Counted from the stretch's first letter, positions 21,785 through 33,206 are shown. The stretch is DNA of 64,000 nt from Adiantum capillus-veneris (GCA_014529385.2 CM043942.1:53010647-53074646), one strand, 5' to 3'. Numbers and translations are program-made. The notes: generated by a model not told the origin, from the sequence alone.

Positions 21785-22752
21785 TTACATCACGACTTTC
21801 AAAAATCTTGTTTGTAGCAGGATGTAAAGTATATAACCTTTACTTCCACTACTATACCCCACAAATATACATTTGATTGCCTTATCATCAAGCTTCCCAC
21901 GTAACTGTTGAGGGATGTGAGCATAAGCAAGACAACCAAAAACACGAAGATAACTGACTGAAGGTTTTCTGTCATACCAAGCTTCATATGGAGTAATGGT
22001 CTTCAAGGTATGAGTAGGACACCTGTTCAAAACATGTGTTTCACAAGCAACTGCCTCCATCCATAGCTTATGAGGCAAACTCTTAGCCCTGAGCATACAT
22101 CTAGCCGTCTCCATTAAAGACCTGTTCTTCCTTTCTGCAACACCATTCTGTTGTGGTGTGTATGGCATAGTGCATTGGTGTTTAATGCCTTTCTTTCCCA
22201 AAAAATCCTTAAATGCACCTGACATGTATTCACCTCCTCGATCGGTACGAAGAGTCTGTACTTTGCAACCTGTTTCATTTTCAACCATGGCGACAGAATG
22301 TTGAAAAATTGCAAACACATTTGACTTTGCTTTGAGTAGATACACCCAACAAAACATCAATGAAGGTCACAAATTAAAGGCTGTTTCCCATAGATGGCGT
22401 CCTCATAGGACCACATTCATCACTGTGTACAAGCTGCAACTTTCGTGTCCCTCTAACTGAACCATCCTGCGAAAATGCAAATCTGTGCATCTTTCCAAGA
22501 ACGCAACCTTCACATACATGTCTTGGTGGCATCTCCAATAAAGACAAATCATGCACCATATTATGACGTTGTAAAGTCATCAAACTGCCATAACCAACAT
22601 GCCCAAATCTAGCATGCCACAACTCAGCATCCTGCATGGCCCGAGTCTTTGTTTCTGCAATACATACCTGAATCTGCTTTTCATAACGATCTAGCACATA
22701 TAGTCCATTTTCCAGTGTACCTGTAGTGATAAGAGAATAACCATTCTCTCGA
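21785..22752 (-). pseudogene. Copia integrase
   Basis: The zinc-binding part has HARFGHVGYGSL followed by CEGCVLGKMHR (H-x3-H...C-x2-C). The catalytic core shows LQLVHSDECGPM, TDRGGEYMSGAF and QNGVAERKNRSLME, the D,D(35)E pattern. A stop near 22374 (GNSL-stop) and a +1 frameshift near 22360 split it. The C-terminal part has VFGCLAYAHIPQQ and the GYSSGSKGY motif. It would insert element DNA into the host chromosome if intact. Confidence 0.9.
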
Positions 22753-22754
22753 TC

Positions 22755-24053
22755 TCATACAACACGTCTGTCATCCTCAAAAATGACCCGAAGACCATTT
22801 TTTGCAAGAGAGAATACAGACAACAAATTCTTCTTGATCCCTGGAACATATAAGACATCTGGCAAGCATAAATCAGAACAATCTGAAATGGTAATCAAAA
22901 TCTTACCAACGCCTTTGATTGGATAAGAAGCATTATTTGCACATGTCACCTTCTTTCCTGTTGGAGCTGCATCCAATGAACAAAACAAATCCTTCCTTGA
23001 AGTAATATGCCTGGATGCACCACTATCAAAGTACCAAATCATTTGTGTCTCGTCAACACTGTAAGCAGAAAAATCTGAACATACTAAGAAAGCATAAGAA
23101 TCCTGCACAAAGTTTGCAGACTCTTCTTTAGCTGTAGAAGAATCACTAGAAGCTGAAACAACCAAACTTGACTCTTTCTTCTTTTCTTTAGAAATTCGCT
23201 TTTTACACTCACTAATGTAGTGACCAGGTTTCTTGCAGTTGTGACATTTACCTTTCTTCTTGGACTTGTCGGAATCACCTTTAGACTTCTCTGAAGACTG
23301 TCCTCCACCAGACTTGGAGTGATGAGCACTCTCTTTACCCTTGTTTTTGTTCTGTACAACAAGAGCATGATCCATACCATCCACCTATAAAGACTTGTTC
23401 TTACGTGATTGATCCTCCTACAATACCAAAGCCACTAACTCTTCAAAATGAAGAGGCTCAGGATTAGCTCGTAAAGACAGAGTCAAAGAAGTCTGAAAAG
23501 TCAAATAAGATGGTGGTAGTGAATTGAGTGTTTTGGAAACCAAGTCCTTCTCTGGAATCACTTTGTTAATGCTAAGAAATTGCTCTTTAAGATCCTTGAT
23601 TTTTATAAGATTCTCGACGATATCGTCACCTTCGTCCATCTGTATTTTGTCAAGTTGTTTCTTCAAAAACTCTATTCTGGCAGCGTTTCTTCCTCCAAAC
23701 ATAGCTTGCAGAGTGTCCCAAGCATCCTTAGAAGTTCTGCAAGATCTAATATGTGGTGTGATTGTCCTCTTTATGGTTAAGGCAATCACAGCCATAGCTT
23801 GTGCATCTTTAGTATCCCATTTCTTTTGCTCTGGAGTGACTTGTAAGGGTCCTGCACCAACAGCTGCACCACGACCAGGCGTGGCAGGTGCAATGATACC
23901 TTGAAGAACTTCATCTCCACATACATAATCCCACAATCTTTTACCAACCAAAATATTTTTGGCCATAAAAGACCAAAGAGAATAGTTGGTACTATCCAAT
24001 TTGTCTTCGGATGTAAACGCACCAAAAATCTCTTTCTCCGTAGATTGAGCCAT
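22755..24053 (-). pseudogene. Copia gag, CCHC zinc knuckle and protease
   Basis: ATG at 24053 (MAQSTEKEIFG) starts a UBN2/DUF4219-type gag (NYSLWSFMAKNIL, AWDTLQAMFGG). Two in-frame stops interrupt it (after EELVALVL at 23418 and 16 codons on before VDGMDH). Both read TAG where a CAG (Gln) fits, consistent with C-to-T change in CHG context. The same frame then gives the zinc knuckle CHNCKKPGHYISEC and the protease MIWYFDSGASRHITS (catalytic D-S-G). It ends at a TGA (22755) that looks like CGA>TGA. Confidence 0.92.
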
Positions 24054-24438
24054 ACTGTGGATGCACACAAGAGAGCAAAAGAACCTCCAAGAGATTCACA
24101 AATCTCCTCTCCAATGCAAGAAAAACTCTACACAAAATCTCAGCACAAAGCTAAGACAAGCTGTTTCCCAAAAGAACTGTTTACTTGAAGAAAATCTGTC
24201 AAAAAGCACACCCTCTTGATCTAAATGCCTCCGAAAAGTAACTTCTGCTACGCTGCTCAGAACAAAATTCTGAGGGCTCGAACGGCTTCAAAAGGGGGGT
24301 AAAACCTTAGGTCGCCTTTTGAGAATACTCCCGGAACGTCGAGGATGATCCCACGAGAAAATTTTCCGAAAACTGCCTGAAAACTGCGATTGCGCGCGCG
24401 GACGCAAAAACGCAAGTAGAGGCCTTGGAAATCACCTT

Positions 24439-24450
24439 GCTCTGATACCA
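24439..24450 (-). promoter_or_regulatory. Copia tRNA-iMet primer-binding site
   Basis: The minus strand reads TGGTATCAGAGC, two bases inside the 5' LTR. Confidence 0.95.
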
Positions 24451-24452
24451 AT

Positions 24453-24731
24453 TGTTGAAGATGATGAAACAGGAAACAGAAGGAAGATAGCAACTCAGAG
24501 TAGGAAGAAGATGGAGAAGGAGAAGACATAGAGCTTGCGTACGAGATCTCTATAGTCTATCTCTCTGTATTAGAATAATAGAGTATTTACAAACTCAGAG
24601 CTACAAAGCTTATATGAGACCCTAAGAGATAAGGTGTCCTTTCACACCGGATGTCCAGGGGGAAAAACTCAGTGGGACAAAAGTGCCCCTGGTGAAGCGC
24701 GTATACACACTAACACTACTACATGTCTACA
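24453..24731 (-). repeat. Copia 5' LTR
   Basis: 279 bp, TG...CA ended, about 97% identical to the 3' LTR outside the 65-bp duplication. Target copy ATTTT follows at 24732-24736. Confidence 0.95.
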
Positions 24732-24736
24732 ATTTT

Positions 24737-25119
24737 ATGTGTGGCTGTTGTGGAAAACGTAGAATACAACCAACCAAAGATATTATGAATGCAATATTCT
24801 TTGTGTTGTAGAGGTTATATTATTCTAGGAATCAACTCTCCTAACTTGCATGTATAGATTCTTTCAAATTTGTAGATTAAAAGAACCCTAATTTTTCTCT
24901 TGTGGAAAATCAAGATAACCAAGTTTGCAACCTAACAATAGCTACGACAGTAATTGTACACAAGAAACCTAAATTTCTTCTAAAGAGATATTAGACCTTG
25001 GATATTAATAGTGTTTTTGGACAGAAATTTTAAAAGACAATCCATGTTTTTTGAAGTTACTAATTTTAACTATACTGCCTATTATATTGTCAATATTTAT
25101 ATTATGAGTTGAAAAAGTC
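24737..25119. other. No gene seen
   Basis: AT-rich spacer between the copia element and gypsy element N. Confidence 0.6.
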
Positions 25120-25123
25120 ATAG

Positions 25124-27193
25124 TGAGGGCGAGCTTTTTGAAATGGGGCCTCTAAACCCAAACCAATGGGCCTACCCTCACAAAATGTTCGTAAAGAGGT
25201 ACGCACACTACTTGGGGCGCCACCTTCTTTTGGGAGTGGAGAAGGAAACCAATCAAAATAACACTTGCACTCACCCACTCAAGCAACACACTTTGAAAAC
25301 TCCCTTACTCTATATACACTTTGGACACTTGAACACCATCAACGATTATGCAACCCAATGCCGTGCATCAAAATGAAATATGCAATTTGTGGAATAGCAT
25401 TCACCTTCTCCCCATAAGAATACCCATAATACATCCAAACTCTTCCTCTCTCAAGCACTCATCAAAAAATCATGCGCACAAGACTTGCCTCTCAAACACA
25501 CAAGAGAATCACTTACATCAAACTAACGCACTTTGCATAGAGAGCTCATCTCCATCTATGCAATGCCGTGACACAAATAAAATCACCATGAGAGGTAGCC
25601 ACATGCATATGTAATGAAGCAAAAGAGAGTTGGAGTGAGAAATTTCTTTAGACCAATTGAATAAGTGTGGAGAAACAAACCAATGATAAATTGAGAATAG
25701 AACACTTACTTGATTTCTCGCACACCTTTTAAGGGGAGGACAGACGCTGGCTAGCCATCACGAATTGCGACACTTGAAAGTTTTGAAGATGATTTCATGA
25801 TCATTAACATAACCATGAGAGAGATCATGATGTATTTACAAGTTATTGAGGTGCTACAAATGATTTATTGGGTTGATGGAGTAAGAGATTGTAGAATGGA
25901 AAGAGTGGAGAATAGAGTTTGCACTTCCTCCAAAGAGGAGGGTTAGGAGGGAGGATGTGAAAGAGGGAGAGTTGGGGTTTTCTCTACTATTGATCAAGAA
26001 ACAACATGAAGTTGAAAATATAGGTGTGTGTCCTTGAGTCTCTCCAAGGGGGGCTATTTATAGTTGTGTAGGAGTGGGATTATGCTACACTTAATTAGAG
26101 TAAGTGATTAGACCTAATTAAGTGTCCTTTGACCACTCATTGAATATTGGACATAAAAGGGACTATTTATTCACCAAAAATATCATTTTAGATCGTGAAG
26201 GCTCCATAGGGGTGCATAATGTAGGTGGGCCCCACCATGAGGCCCTACGGGTGGCTCCTGCGGGGTATCTCAACTTGTTTGTCTTGGCATTTAGAAAGCA
26301 TCTTTAGGTTGGTCCCATCACATGCAAGTGACCTTGAACACTCATTGCTCTTCTAGAATATGAGTAGGGGAAAAATAAGATCTCACCCTCTTGATTTACT
26401 TGATTTACAGTTCCCTTTTGCTGCGAATCTGACAGATTTACACTATTTTGACCATAACTTTTGTAGCTCGGAACGACACGCTTCAAAAGGCAAAATTGGC
26501 CTTCTCAACATGTTTGATATGAATTTGGACTATTCTTCACGCCCATGCACCAAGGAGTTCGTTTTGGAAGGTCCACACTAGGCTAGGGAACCTTTTGCTT
26601 CCAAGTCTTCTTGTATGGGCCCTTTGCTTGTATACATCCAAGGGAAATCATGCTTTTTCAAAAGGCTATGATGCTTAAACAAATAGAGGAGGGCCCAATA
26701 TTATTTGCTTGTGAAAAGAATGTACAATTGGAGTCTTTTTGAAAGGAGAGAAACTATATGTATATTCTTAAGAGATATTGGGCCACCTATGTAGGGGGCA
26801 TAGAAGACTTGTAGAGAGGGACCATAATCTTTGGTAAAGACAAGTGGAGAGTTGATTTCCATGGGAATTTATCTATATGGGGTGGAAGATGGATATATTA
26901 TTTTTCTACTACTAATTCACAAGAGGTAAGAAAGTTTGGGGGTATATAGTTGGTTATTGTATGCTTATTCTATTTACAAAGCAAAAAAGAAAAGGGTGGT
27001 AATATAAATATATGACTAAGGTGACATTTTTGGGAAGAGTATAATGTATGTGTCACCACAAAGGTTAAACGAAGAGGGGGAATTTACTCTAGATAACTTA
27101 ATAGCGTAGAAAAATATATACACATATGAGGAAGAGGACGTTGAGTAGGCTGACAAATGCTGCAAAAAGATGGTTACCATTTTATGCCACTCA
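25124..27193 (-). repeat. 3' LTR of element N (full length, 2,070 bp)
   Basis: Starts TGAGGGCGAGC, ends ATGCCACTCA in plus view. It has a minus-strand TATA box CTATAAATAG at 26054-26063, a probable pol II promoter. It carries 945 bp (26116-27060) absent from the other LTR. Confidence 0.93.
26054..26063 (-). promoter_or_regulatory. TATA box in element N 3' LTR
   Basis: CTATAAATAG on the minus strand, conserved in the other LTR at 31381-31390. Confidence 0.6.
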
Positions 27194-27820
27194 TATTAGC
27201 CCTCCCCCAAGCCTAGAGACATTCATATCTTTAGGAGGACGGTGAAATACAAATATTGTGAATCTCATGAAGGTGCTAGGAGCATTGGTGAGCCCAAAAG
27301 GCATTACTCTGAATGCAAAACATCCCCAAGGTGTGATGAAGGTGGTTTTTGGTTGGTCCTCTTCTGCTATTCTAATTTGAAAATATCCTGAATACCCATC
27401 ACACACAGTGTAGCATTCGTGACCTGCTACTTCATTCAAAATTTCATCTTGGAAAGGGAGAGGGAAGTGGTCCCTCTTTGTCGCAGCGTTGAGGGGTTTG
27501 TAATCCACGCAGACCCTCCACTTACCATTCTTCTTGGGAGTGACTACAATAGGTGATACCCATTCGGAGTTGGATACTGGATAGATGAAGCCAGCCTTCA
27601 AGAGTCGATTCACTTCTTGTAGGAGAGCCTTTTGTTGCACAGATCCTAGTCGCCTTAACTTTTGAGCCACGGGTTTGGTCCCTGGTTTCAATTCAATTCG
27701 ATGCTCTATTATATCTACACCTCTTATTTGTGAGTAGTCAGTGATAAACAAATTGGGATACCTCCTTAACATATTGATGTAGGACCTCTTCTCCTCACAA
27801 GTAAGATCTTTTGCAAGCAT
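27191..27820 (-). pseudogene. Truncated gypsy reverse transcriptase of element N
   Basis: The frame has RGVDIIEHRIELKPGTKP, VSPIVVTPKKNGKWRVCVDY, FPLPFQDEILNEVAGHE and FAFRVMPFGLTNAPSTFMRF (RT motifs 1 to 4). It then turns into IFVFHRPPKDMNV and ends in the PPT, before the Y/F-x-DD catalytic box. Everything from there to the end of integrase has been deleted. It lies one frame away from gag-protease, which ends at 27892. Confidence 0.9.
27194..27211 (-). promoter_or_regulatory. Polypurine tract of element N
   Basis: The minus strand reads CTTGGGGGAGGGCTAATA directly before the LTR start TGAGTGGC. Elements A and B have the same GGGGGAGGGCTAAT tract. Confidence 0.8.
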
Positions 27821-27891
27821 CTTCTCAAATCCTTCTTCAAGGTGGTGGCATCTTTCATCCCCTCGTGTGTGATTGTCTGTTGGCTTTTCTT

Positions 27892-29799
27892 CTACTGGAA
27901 CATCTTGAGTGTTGGCGTTGAAATTCCCATTACCTCCAAAGAAGACTCCTCTTCACTGGTTGATGCACTGGTTGATGCTTCCTCATCACTTGAGTAAGGA
28001 CTCTCCTCCTCGCTCTCTTCATCTACCGTGGTTTCATAGTTGATATCTAGTTGCTTTCCTTCTCGCCAATCATACACCACCGGTTGACCCTTCTTAAGAA
28101 TCAAACGACCACTTCCCCATTTTTGATCTGCATTCACAGCAATGAGCCAAGGCCTCCCTAGGATGATGGGATAGCCCTCCCCCTTAGCTGGCATGACATA
28201 CATATCCACTCGTGCATCTATGTTACATACAGAGACTTTTACATTTTCAATGATCCCCAAACACTTCACACTTGATTTGTTGGCTAGCCTAGCTTGACAA
28301 TTAGAGGACTTTGTAATTTCAAGCCCTAACCTGTTCATTGATTTTTCCGTGATCACACACATTTGAGCTCCACCATCAACATATACATTAGACACCTTTT
28401 TACCCCTTATGTAAGCATCCACAATGGGTTCCACATCTTTTTGTAGCTTTGAGGCCACAACCTTAATGGAAAGATTTTCTTTCTTTTTTGGAATTCTTGT
28501 ACTTACCAACTTTGGCCATTGCCTTCTTACTTTGGCTGATAGGTGTAGAAGCTGAGGCCATGAAATGTTTGGCTTTTGGGTTTGTAAATCCTCCAGGATG
28601 TTGTAGGGCTCTAGATCCTTTCCCAATGGGAAGTCTTTGATACCAATTTCCCTTCGCCTTGATCTTTTCTTCCTGCTACTTTCAGCTTCTTCCATCTTTG
28701 ACTTCTTCTTCTTGTCCCCTCTGGCTGAATTTGTTCCTTCACTTCTCATGTCTTCATCCTTATCATGTGCTCTTGTGCATTTTTCTGCCGGCATAACATC
28801 AAAGTTTAGAGTATGCTCATCTATTACCTCTTCTAGCTTGATGATGTTGACTCCTCTTTCTTCCTCCTCATGTGGGACGGGAGGTATATTTGTTGGTGGT
28901 GGTGGTCGACGAAGGATTTGTGGGCCTTGAGCTTGTTCTTGCTGCACAGTGAGAGGAGGCGGTCTGGGGGGATATATGTCTCCCGGAAGTCGCCTTGGAT
29001 GTGGACAATTGTACATGCCATGGTCCATTTCATTGCAATTCCAACATCGCAACTCTTGAGCTTGTCTTCGTTGATTGCGATTCCCTTCTCTTGGTTGTCG
29101 TTGTTGAGGTAGGCCTTGTACTAGATTCAGAGTGAGGTTCTCAAGCTGTTGAGTCAGCCTTTGTAAAGCCTCTTGTTGAGAGTTATCTCCTATTTGTGAA
29201 GATTGTGCAAGAGGGGCCCTAATTGGTGCTTCCATGGTTTGTGAAGACTCCCTCTCACTCACTTCATTTAAACCCCTTGCTCTATGTGCTTGGAAGTGTA
29301 GTTTTCTAAACTTGATGATGGCTACCTCACGTGCTTCTTCGAAGGTGGATGGGAATTTTAGCTCTACTTTAGCCTTTAAAAGTGGATACAAACCAACCAT
29401 GAATCTCTTTTTTTTTAGAAAGTTAGGTGCACCACCATGATTTTCTAATGTAGCCTCCCACCTACCCCATAGATTGACAAAGGTTGCTTCATAAGAGGGA
29501 TAGTCTTCAAGTGATACCTGCTTATGTCCAATAAGACATTTCCATAGTCCTTCAGAAGTATCACCTTGCCCGAACTTGGAGAGGAAGCTTGCTCGCAGTC
29601 TCTCCCAATTGGACTTGACTTGGGGTTTCAAGGTCTCATACCATGCTTTAGCTTCTGCTTTTAGAACCAACGGGAAGGCTCGTAGCTTTACTTCCTCTTC
29701 ATCTCTCCTGGATATGAGATGTGCCATCTCCAAGTTGTCAAGAAACTCTTGCGCATCTTCCCCACTTCTTGCATAGAACGTGGGAAAAGAACTTGACAT
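27892..29799 (-). CDS. Gypsy Gag-protease polyprotein of element N
   Basis: 635 codons, uninterrupted, from the ATG at 29799 (MSSSFPTFYARSGEDAQEF). The capsid region (residues about 1-190) has AEAKAWYETLKPQVKSNW and FLSKFGQG, the Retrotrans_gag signature. The zinc knuckle is CWNCNEMDHGMYNC (C-x2-C-x4-H-x4-C) near residue 255. A Lys/Arg-rich linker follows, then protease at about 480-560: VYVDGGAQMCVITEKSMNRL, where the usual D-S-G is D-G-G, and IILGRPWL. The C-terminus is Ser/Glu-rich (DEESEEESPYSSDEEAS). The D-G-G triad recurs in element A, so it is probably a lineage trait. This is the only long intact gag here and could supply particles in trans. Confidence 0.9.
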   Translation of the reverse strand: MSSSFPTFYARSGEDAQEFLDNLEMAHLISRRDEEEVKLRAFPLVLKAEAKAWYETLKPQVKSNWERLRASFLSKFGQGDTSEGLWKCLIGHKQVSLEDYPSYEATFVNLWGRWEATLENHGGAPNFLKKKRFMVGLYPLLKAKVELKFPSTFEEAREVAIIKFRKLHFQAHRARGLNEVSERESSQTMEAPIRAPLAQSSQIGDNSQQEALQRLTQQLENLTLNLVQGLPQQRQPREGNRNQRRQAQELRCWNCNEMDHGMYNCPHPRRLPGDIYPPRPPPLTVQQEQAQGPQILRRPPPPTNIPPVPHEEEERGVNIIKLEEVIDEHTLNFDVMPAEKCTRAHDKDEDMRSEGTNSARGDKKKKSKMEEAESSRKKRSRRREIGIKDFPLGKDLEPYNILEDLQTQKPNISWPQLLHLSAKVRRQWPKLVSTRIPKKKENLSIKVVASKLQKDVEPIVDAYIRGKKVSNVYVDGGAQMCVITEKSMNRLGLEITKSSNCQARLANKSSVKCLGIIENVKVSVCNIDARVDMYVMPAKGEGYPIILGRPWLIAVNADQKWGSGRLILKKGQPVVYDWREGKQLDINYETTVDEESEEESPYSSDEEASTSASTSEEESSLEVMGISTPTLKMFQ

Positions 29800-30428
29800 T
29801 TTGTTTAGACTTTTTGAAATCTCTTTTTTTTAAAAGAAACTTTTCTCTTACGGCCCGCACAAGATTATTAACACTATAAATCTGATTACATTAAAATGAA
29901 GATGTACACATCCATTGTTAATTCATACTTTATCATAGGTAGAATAAATGGATTAATTGAAGCATTGATTTCATTGAGGCGAGTGGATCCAAATATCCTC
30001 CTTATGATAGATTGAAACCTAAACTTAGTTGCAATGATTATATGAATGGATTGCCGAGCAATAGGCCTAAAAGGTTCATTGTTTTGATCGTGATTCATGT
30101 GCTACTCCTCGTTGTTGGTTTGAAGACCTCGTTCCTTCATATGGCCCTTGAGCACCCCTTCACCACTCCTTGTTCCTGCCTTCAAAACAAAATGAAAACG
30201 TGAACATCAAAAGAAGTTCCATAATTGATGATTGGAAGTATAATTGGATTGGGTGATGCCAGTATTTCTCTAAGTCTTTCTACACCAAACATAAAACAAT
30301 GCGTTGCTGGAAAAAGACATCTCTATCTATGTCAACATTTACTCTAATGTGTTGTGCAAAATGAAATGGATAGATGGGAACTCCATTGTTCATCACTAAA
30401 AAATTTGAAGGTAACTTGGAAATATGTT
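29800..30428 (-). other. 5' leader of element N
   Basis: Untranslated stretch between PBS and gag ATG; no ORF of note. Confidence 0.7.
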
Positions 30429-30445
30429 CCTCAGTGGGGGCACCA
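30429..30445 (-). promoter_or_regulatory. Candidate primer-binding site of element N
   Basis: On the minus strand, five bases after the LTR end, the sequence reads TGGTGCCCCCACTGAGG. It starts with the obligatory TGG (complement of CCA) and implies a tRNA with acceptor stem GCCCCCA. This is neither the iMet site nor the TGGCGCC site used by element G. I cannot name the tRNA with confidence. Confidence 0.55.
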
Positions 30446-30450
30446 CTTTA

Positions 30451-31575
30451 TGAGGGCGAGCTTTTTGAAATGGGGCCTCTAAACCCAAACCAATGGGCCT
30501 ACCCTCACAAAATGTTCGTAAAGAGGTACGCACACTACTTGGGGCACCACCTTCTTTTGGGAGTGGAGAAGGAAACCAATCAAAATAACACTTGCACTCA
30601 CCCACTCAAGAAACACACTTTGAAAACCCCCTTACTCTATATACACTTTGGACACTTGAACACCATCAACGATTATGCAACCCAATGCCGTGCATCAAAA
30701 TGAAATATGCAATTTGTGGAATAGCATTCACCTTCTCCCCATAAGAATATCCATAATACATCCAAACTCTTCCTCTCTCAAGCACTCATCAAAAAATCAT
30801 GCGCACAAGACTTGCCTCTCAAACACACAAGAGAATCACTTACATCAAACTAACGCACTTTGCATAGAGAGCTCATCTCCATCTATGCAATGCCGTGACA
30901 CAAATAAAATCACCATGAGAGGTAGCCACATGCATATGTAATGAAGCAAAAGAGAGTTGGAGTGAGAAATTTCTTTAGACCAATTGAATAAGTGTGGAGA
31001 AACAAACCAATGATAAATTGAGAATAGAACACTTACTTGATTTCTCGCACACCTTTTAAGGGGAGGACAGACGCTGGCTAGCCATCACGAATTGCGACAC
31101 TTGAAAGTTTTGAAGATGATTTCATGATCATTAACATAACCATGAGAGAGATCATGATGTATTTACAAGTTATTGAGGTGCTACAAATGATTTATTGGGT
31201 TGATGGAGTAAGAGATTGTAGAATGGAAAGAGTGGAGAATAGAGTTTGCACTTCCTCCAAAGAGGAGGGTTAGGAGGGAGGATGTGAAAGAGGGAGAGTT
31301 GAGGTTTTCTCTACTATTGATCAAGAAACAACATGAAGTTGAAAATATAGGTGTGTGTCCTTGAGTCTCTCCAAGGGGGGCTATTTATAGTTGTGTAGGA
31401 GTGGGATTATGCTACACTTAATTAGAGTAAGTGATTAGACCTAAGGTTAAACGAAGAGGGGAAATTTACTCTAGATAACTTAATAGCATAGAAAAATATA
31501 TACACATATGAGGAAGAGGGCGTTGAGTAGGCTGACAAATGTTGCAAAAAGATGGTTACCATTTTATGCCACTCA
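30451..31575 (-). repeat. 5' LTR of element N with 945-bp internal deletion
   Basis: Identical in layout to the 3' LTR except that 945 bp are missing at CCT|AAGG (corresponding to 26116-27060), probably by recombination at a short AA/AAGG match. The TATA box CTATAAATAG is kept at 31381-31390. Confidence 0.93.
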
Positions 31576-31579
31576 ATAG

Positions 31580-32223
31580 GATAATAAATTTATTTTGTTT
31601 TTAATATTCTAACTAGCTAGCTTTGTAGATGATTTTGGGTCGTAGAACTTGGAAAGAATAAAAGTTTTGTTCCATGCATTTGAGTTAGAAGCTTTTTACT
31701 AAATTGATTTATTTTTTACTTTTGGATTCTTGGCGACATCTTTTAGAATAAGAAATCTTTGGGATAAGTTGATTTACTGACAATCTTCTTCGTGAGTATC
31801 TTTAGTTAGATATGTAAACATGCTTTGTATGTACTAATGCACTTATATGGTTTTTGTTTTACATTGTTCAATTCTATGCTTATCATATTTGTGTGATCAT
31901 ATCGAGATCAATCTTGTGAATCGCCTCTTCTTAGCACAAAATTGACACACTCTTGACTCATTAATTATACTTTGGTGTGAGTTTGATAGGTGAAACTCTC
32001 TCTAGCTTGTACAAGGATTCTAATCATGAATCCTTGATGTCTGGGTTGAGATTCTATCAATTATAGCTCACTCCACATACACATGCAAGTATATTTTTTG
32101 GCAGAAGAGATGTTCCAGGTATGTGCATCAAAAAGGTATTCCTTTTTCTACCTTTTCCTTATCAACATTATCTTATAGGTTGTGATGCAAATAATCTTGT
32201 AAGACATCAACTCATATTTTAAA
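31580..32223. other. No gene seen
   Basis: AT-rich DNA between elements N and G with no ORF above noise. Confidence 0.6.
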
Positions 32224-32228
32224 TTGAA

Positions 32229-33187
32229 TGTTGACCGCTGGGTCAACAACACAACATAACTCAAGTTTCGTACCAAAGTCTTATCTTTTGCGACTTATGA
32301 AATGCTACGAATTATGGCTATAAACGTCATTTGTAATGAGTAGTTATTCTAGTTTCAGAAGCCGGGGTGCAATGGCACTTCCAGATTGTAAATACAAAGC
32401 CATTTGACCCTTTCAACCCCATTTTTTGGTTAAACCTAAGGTAGCCTTAGTATATAAGGTACCCAGGTCATTTTGTAAAAAAGGACTTTTAATCATAATC
32501 AAAAATTTAGCGCTGCCGTCTACTGTGTGTGAGAGAGAAAGAGAGTGAGCGTGAGCTTTATCCTCTCGCTACGCCCGGCTCGCTCAACACATTGGAGATC
32601 CTACTGCACCATTGTTGTAGGCTCAAGGAGAGATACGTGACAACGCCAAGCATTCCACGCGAGACGAAGCACACACACCGACGCATCTACGAGCTATTTG
32701 TGGCCGTAAGTGTATCAAACGATGTCTGTTTTCTGCGTGCTAGTAGTCTATAGAATCATGGCAACATAAGCTACGCATAGGTACTCATAAATTTCAATTT
32801 CGGGCACTTTCAAAATTTTGCTTTGTCATCCTATGCGTTTTTCGCAGATGGGCTTTGAGTGAGGGTTTTGAGTGTAGAAGCTTAGGGACAGGTGTATCCT
32901 AGTGAGGGGATGGTGTTCCTTAAGTTTCGTATGAATCTGGCATGATTAGGTGAGTTACCTTCCGTATGTGTGTATGTGGCTAGGTGGTGTAGTTGAGGGC
33001 ATTGAGGTTCTTGATTGTGGTTTAGTTGGCCTTCCAGAGTGTTGTATGTGTAGGATGGTCTCAGCCTGACAAGCTACAGAGATTTCCTCCGTGTGCGTAT
33101 CGTGTCATCTATGTCCTCGATTGACATTATGTTGATCTAGGTAGTGTTTACATGCACTTCATGGGTGTGTGAGTTGCCCGTCCAACA
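32229..33187 (+). repeat. 5' LTR of element G
   Basis: Starts TGTTGACCGCTGGGTCAACA (with a short TGACC/GGTCA inverted repeat at the tip) and ends GTCCAACA. TATA box TATATAAG at 32451-32458. The 74-codon ORF at 32529-32753 recurs in the other LTR only because the LTRs are copies, and it has no ATG start. Confidence 0.95.
32451..32458 (+). promoter_or_regulatory. TATA box of element G 5' LTR
   Basis: TATATAAG, conserved at 43096-43103 in the 3' LTR; probable pol II promoter of the element. Confidence 0.6.
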
Positions 33188-33188
33188 T

Positions 33189-33206
33189 TGGCGCCGCTGT
33201 CGGGGA
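33189..33206 (+). promoter_or_regulatory. Primer-binding site of element G
   Basis: TGGCGCCGCTGTCGGGGA, one base after the LTR. It closely resembles the TGGCGCCGTTGCCGGGGA-type site of plant Athila/Tat gypsy elements (tRNA-Asp family, from general knowledge). Confidence 0.9.

Larger units (their letters stand above)
19494..24731 (-). mobile_element. Complete but inactive Ty1/copia retrotransposon
   Basis: Paired LTRs (19494-19837 and 24453-24731), perfect 5-bp target duplication ATTTT (19489-19493 and 24732-24736), a tRNA-iMet PBS, a PPT, and the copia domain order gag, CCHC, protease, integrase, RT, RNase H on the minus strand. The coding region is broken by several TAG/TGA stops and one or more frameshifts, and the RT active site is mutated. 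LTRs differ by a few percent plus one 65-bp duplication. Confidence 0.97.
25124..31575 (-). mobile_element. Gypsy element N: young, internally deleted, non-autonomous
   Basis: LTRs 25124-27193 and 30451-31575 are near-identical (about nine mismatches in 1.1 kb) and flanked by ATAG (25120-25123, 31576-31579). Internally, on minus: a leader, gag-protease (29799-27892) and an RT that stops before its active site. The PPT then follows, so RNase H and integrase are missing. Gag, protease and RT residues resemble elements A and B at 57-64 kb. It needs pol in trans. Confidence 0.93.

Noticed and set aside
25348..25614. 88-codon ORF repeated at 30675-30941
   Set aside because: Same reason: duplicated by the LTRs of element N, antisense to the element, no domain.
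32529..32753. 74-codon ORF present in both G LTRs (also 43173-43397)
   Set aside because: It is conserved only because LTRs are copies; it starts at a non-ATG codon and has no domain.
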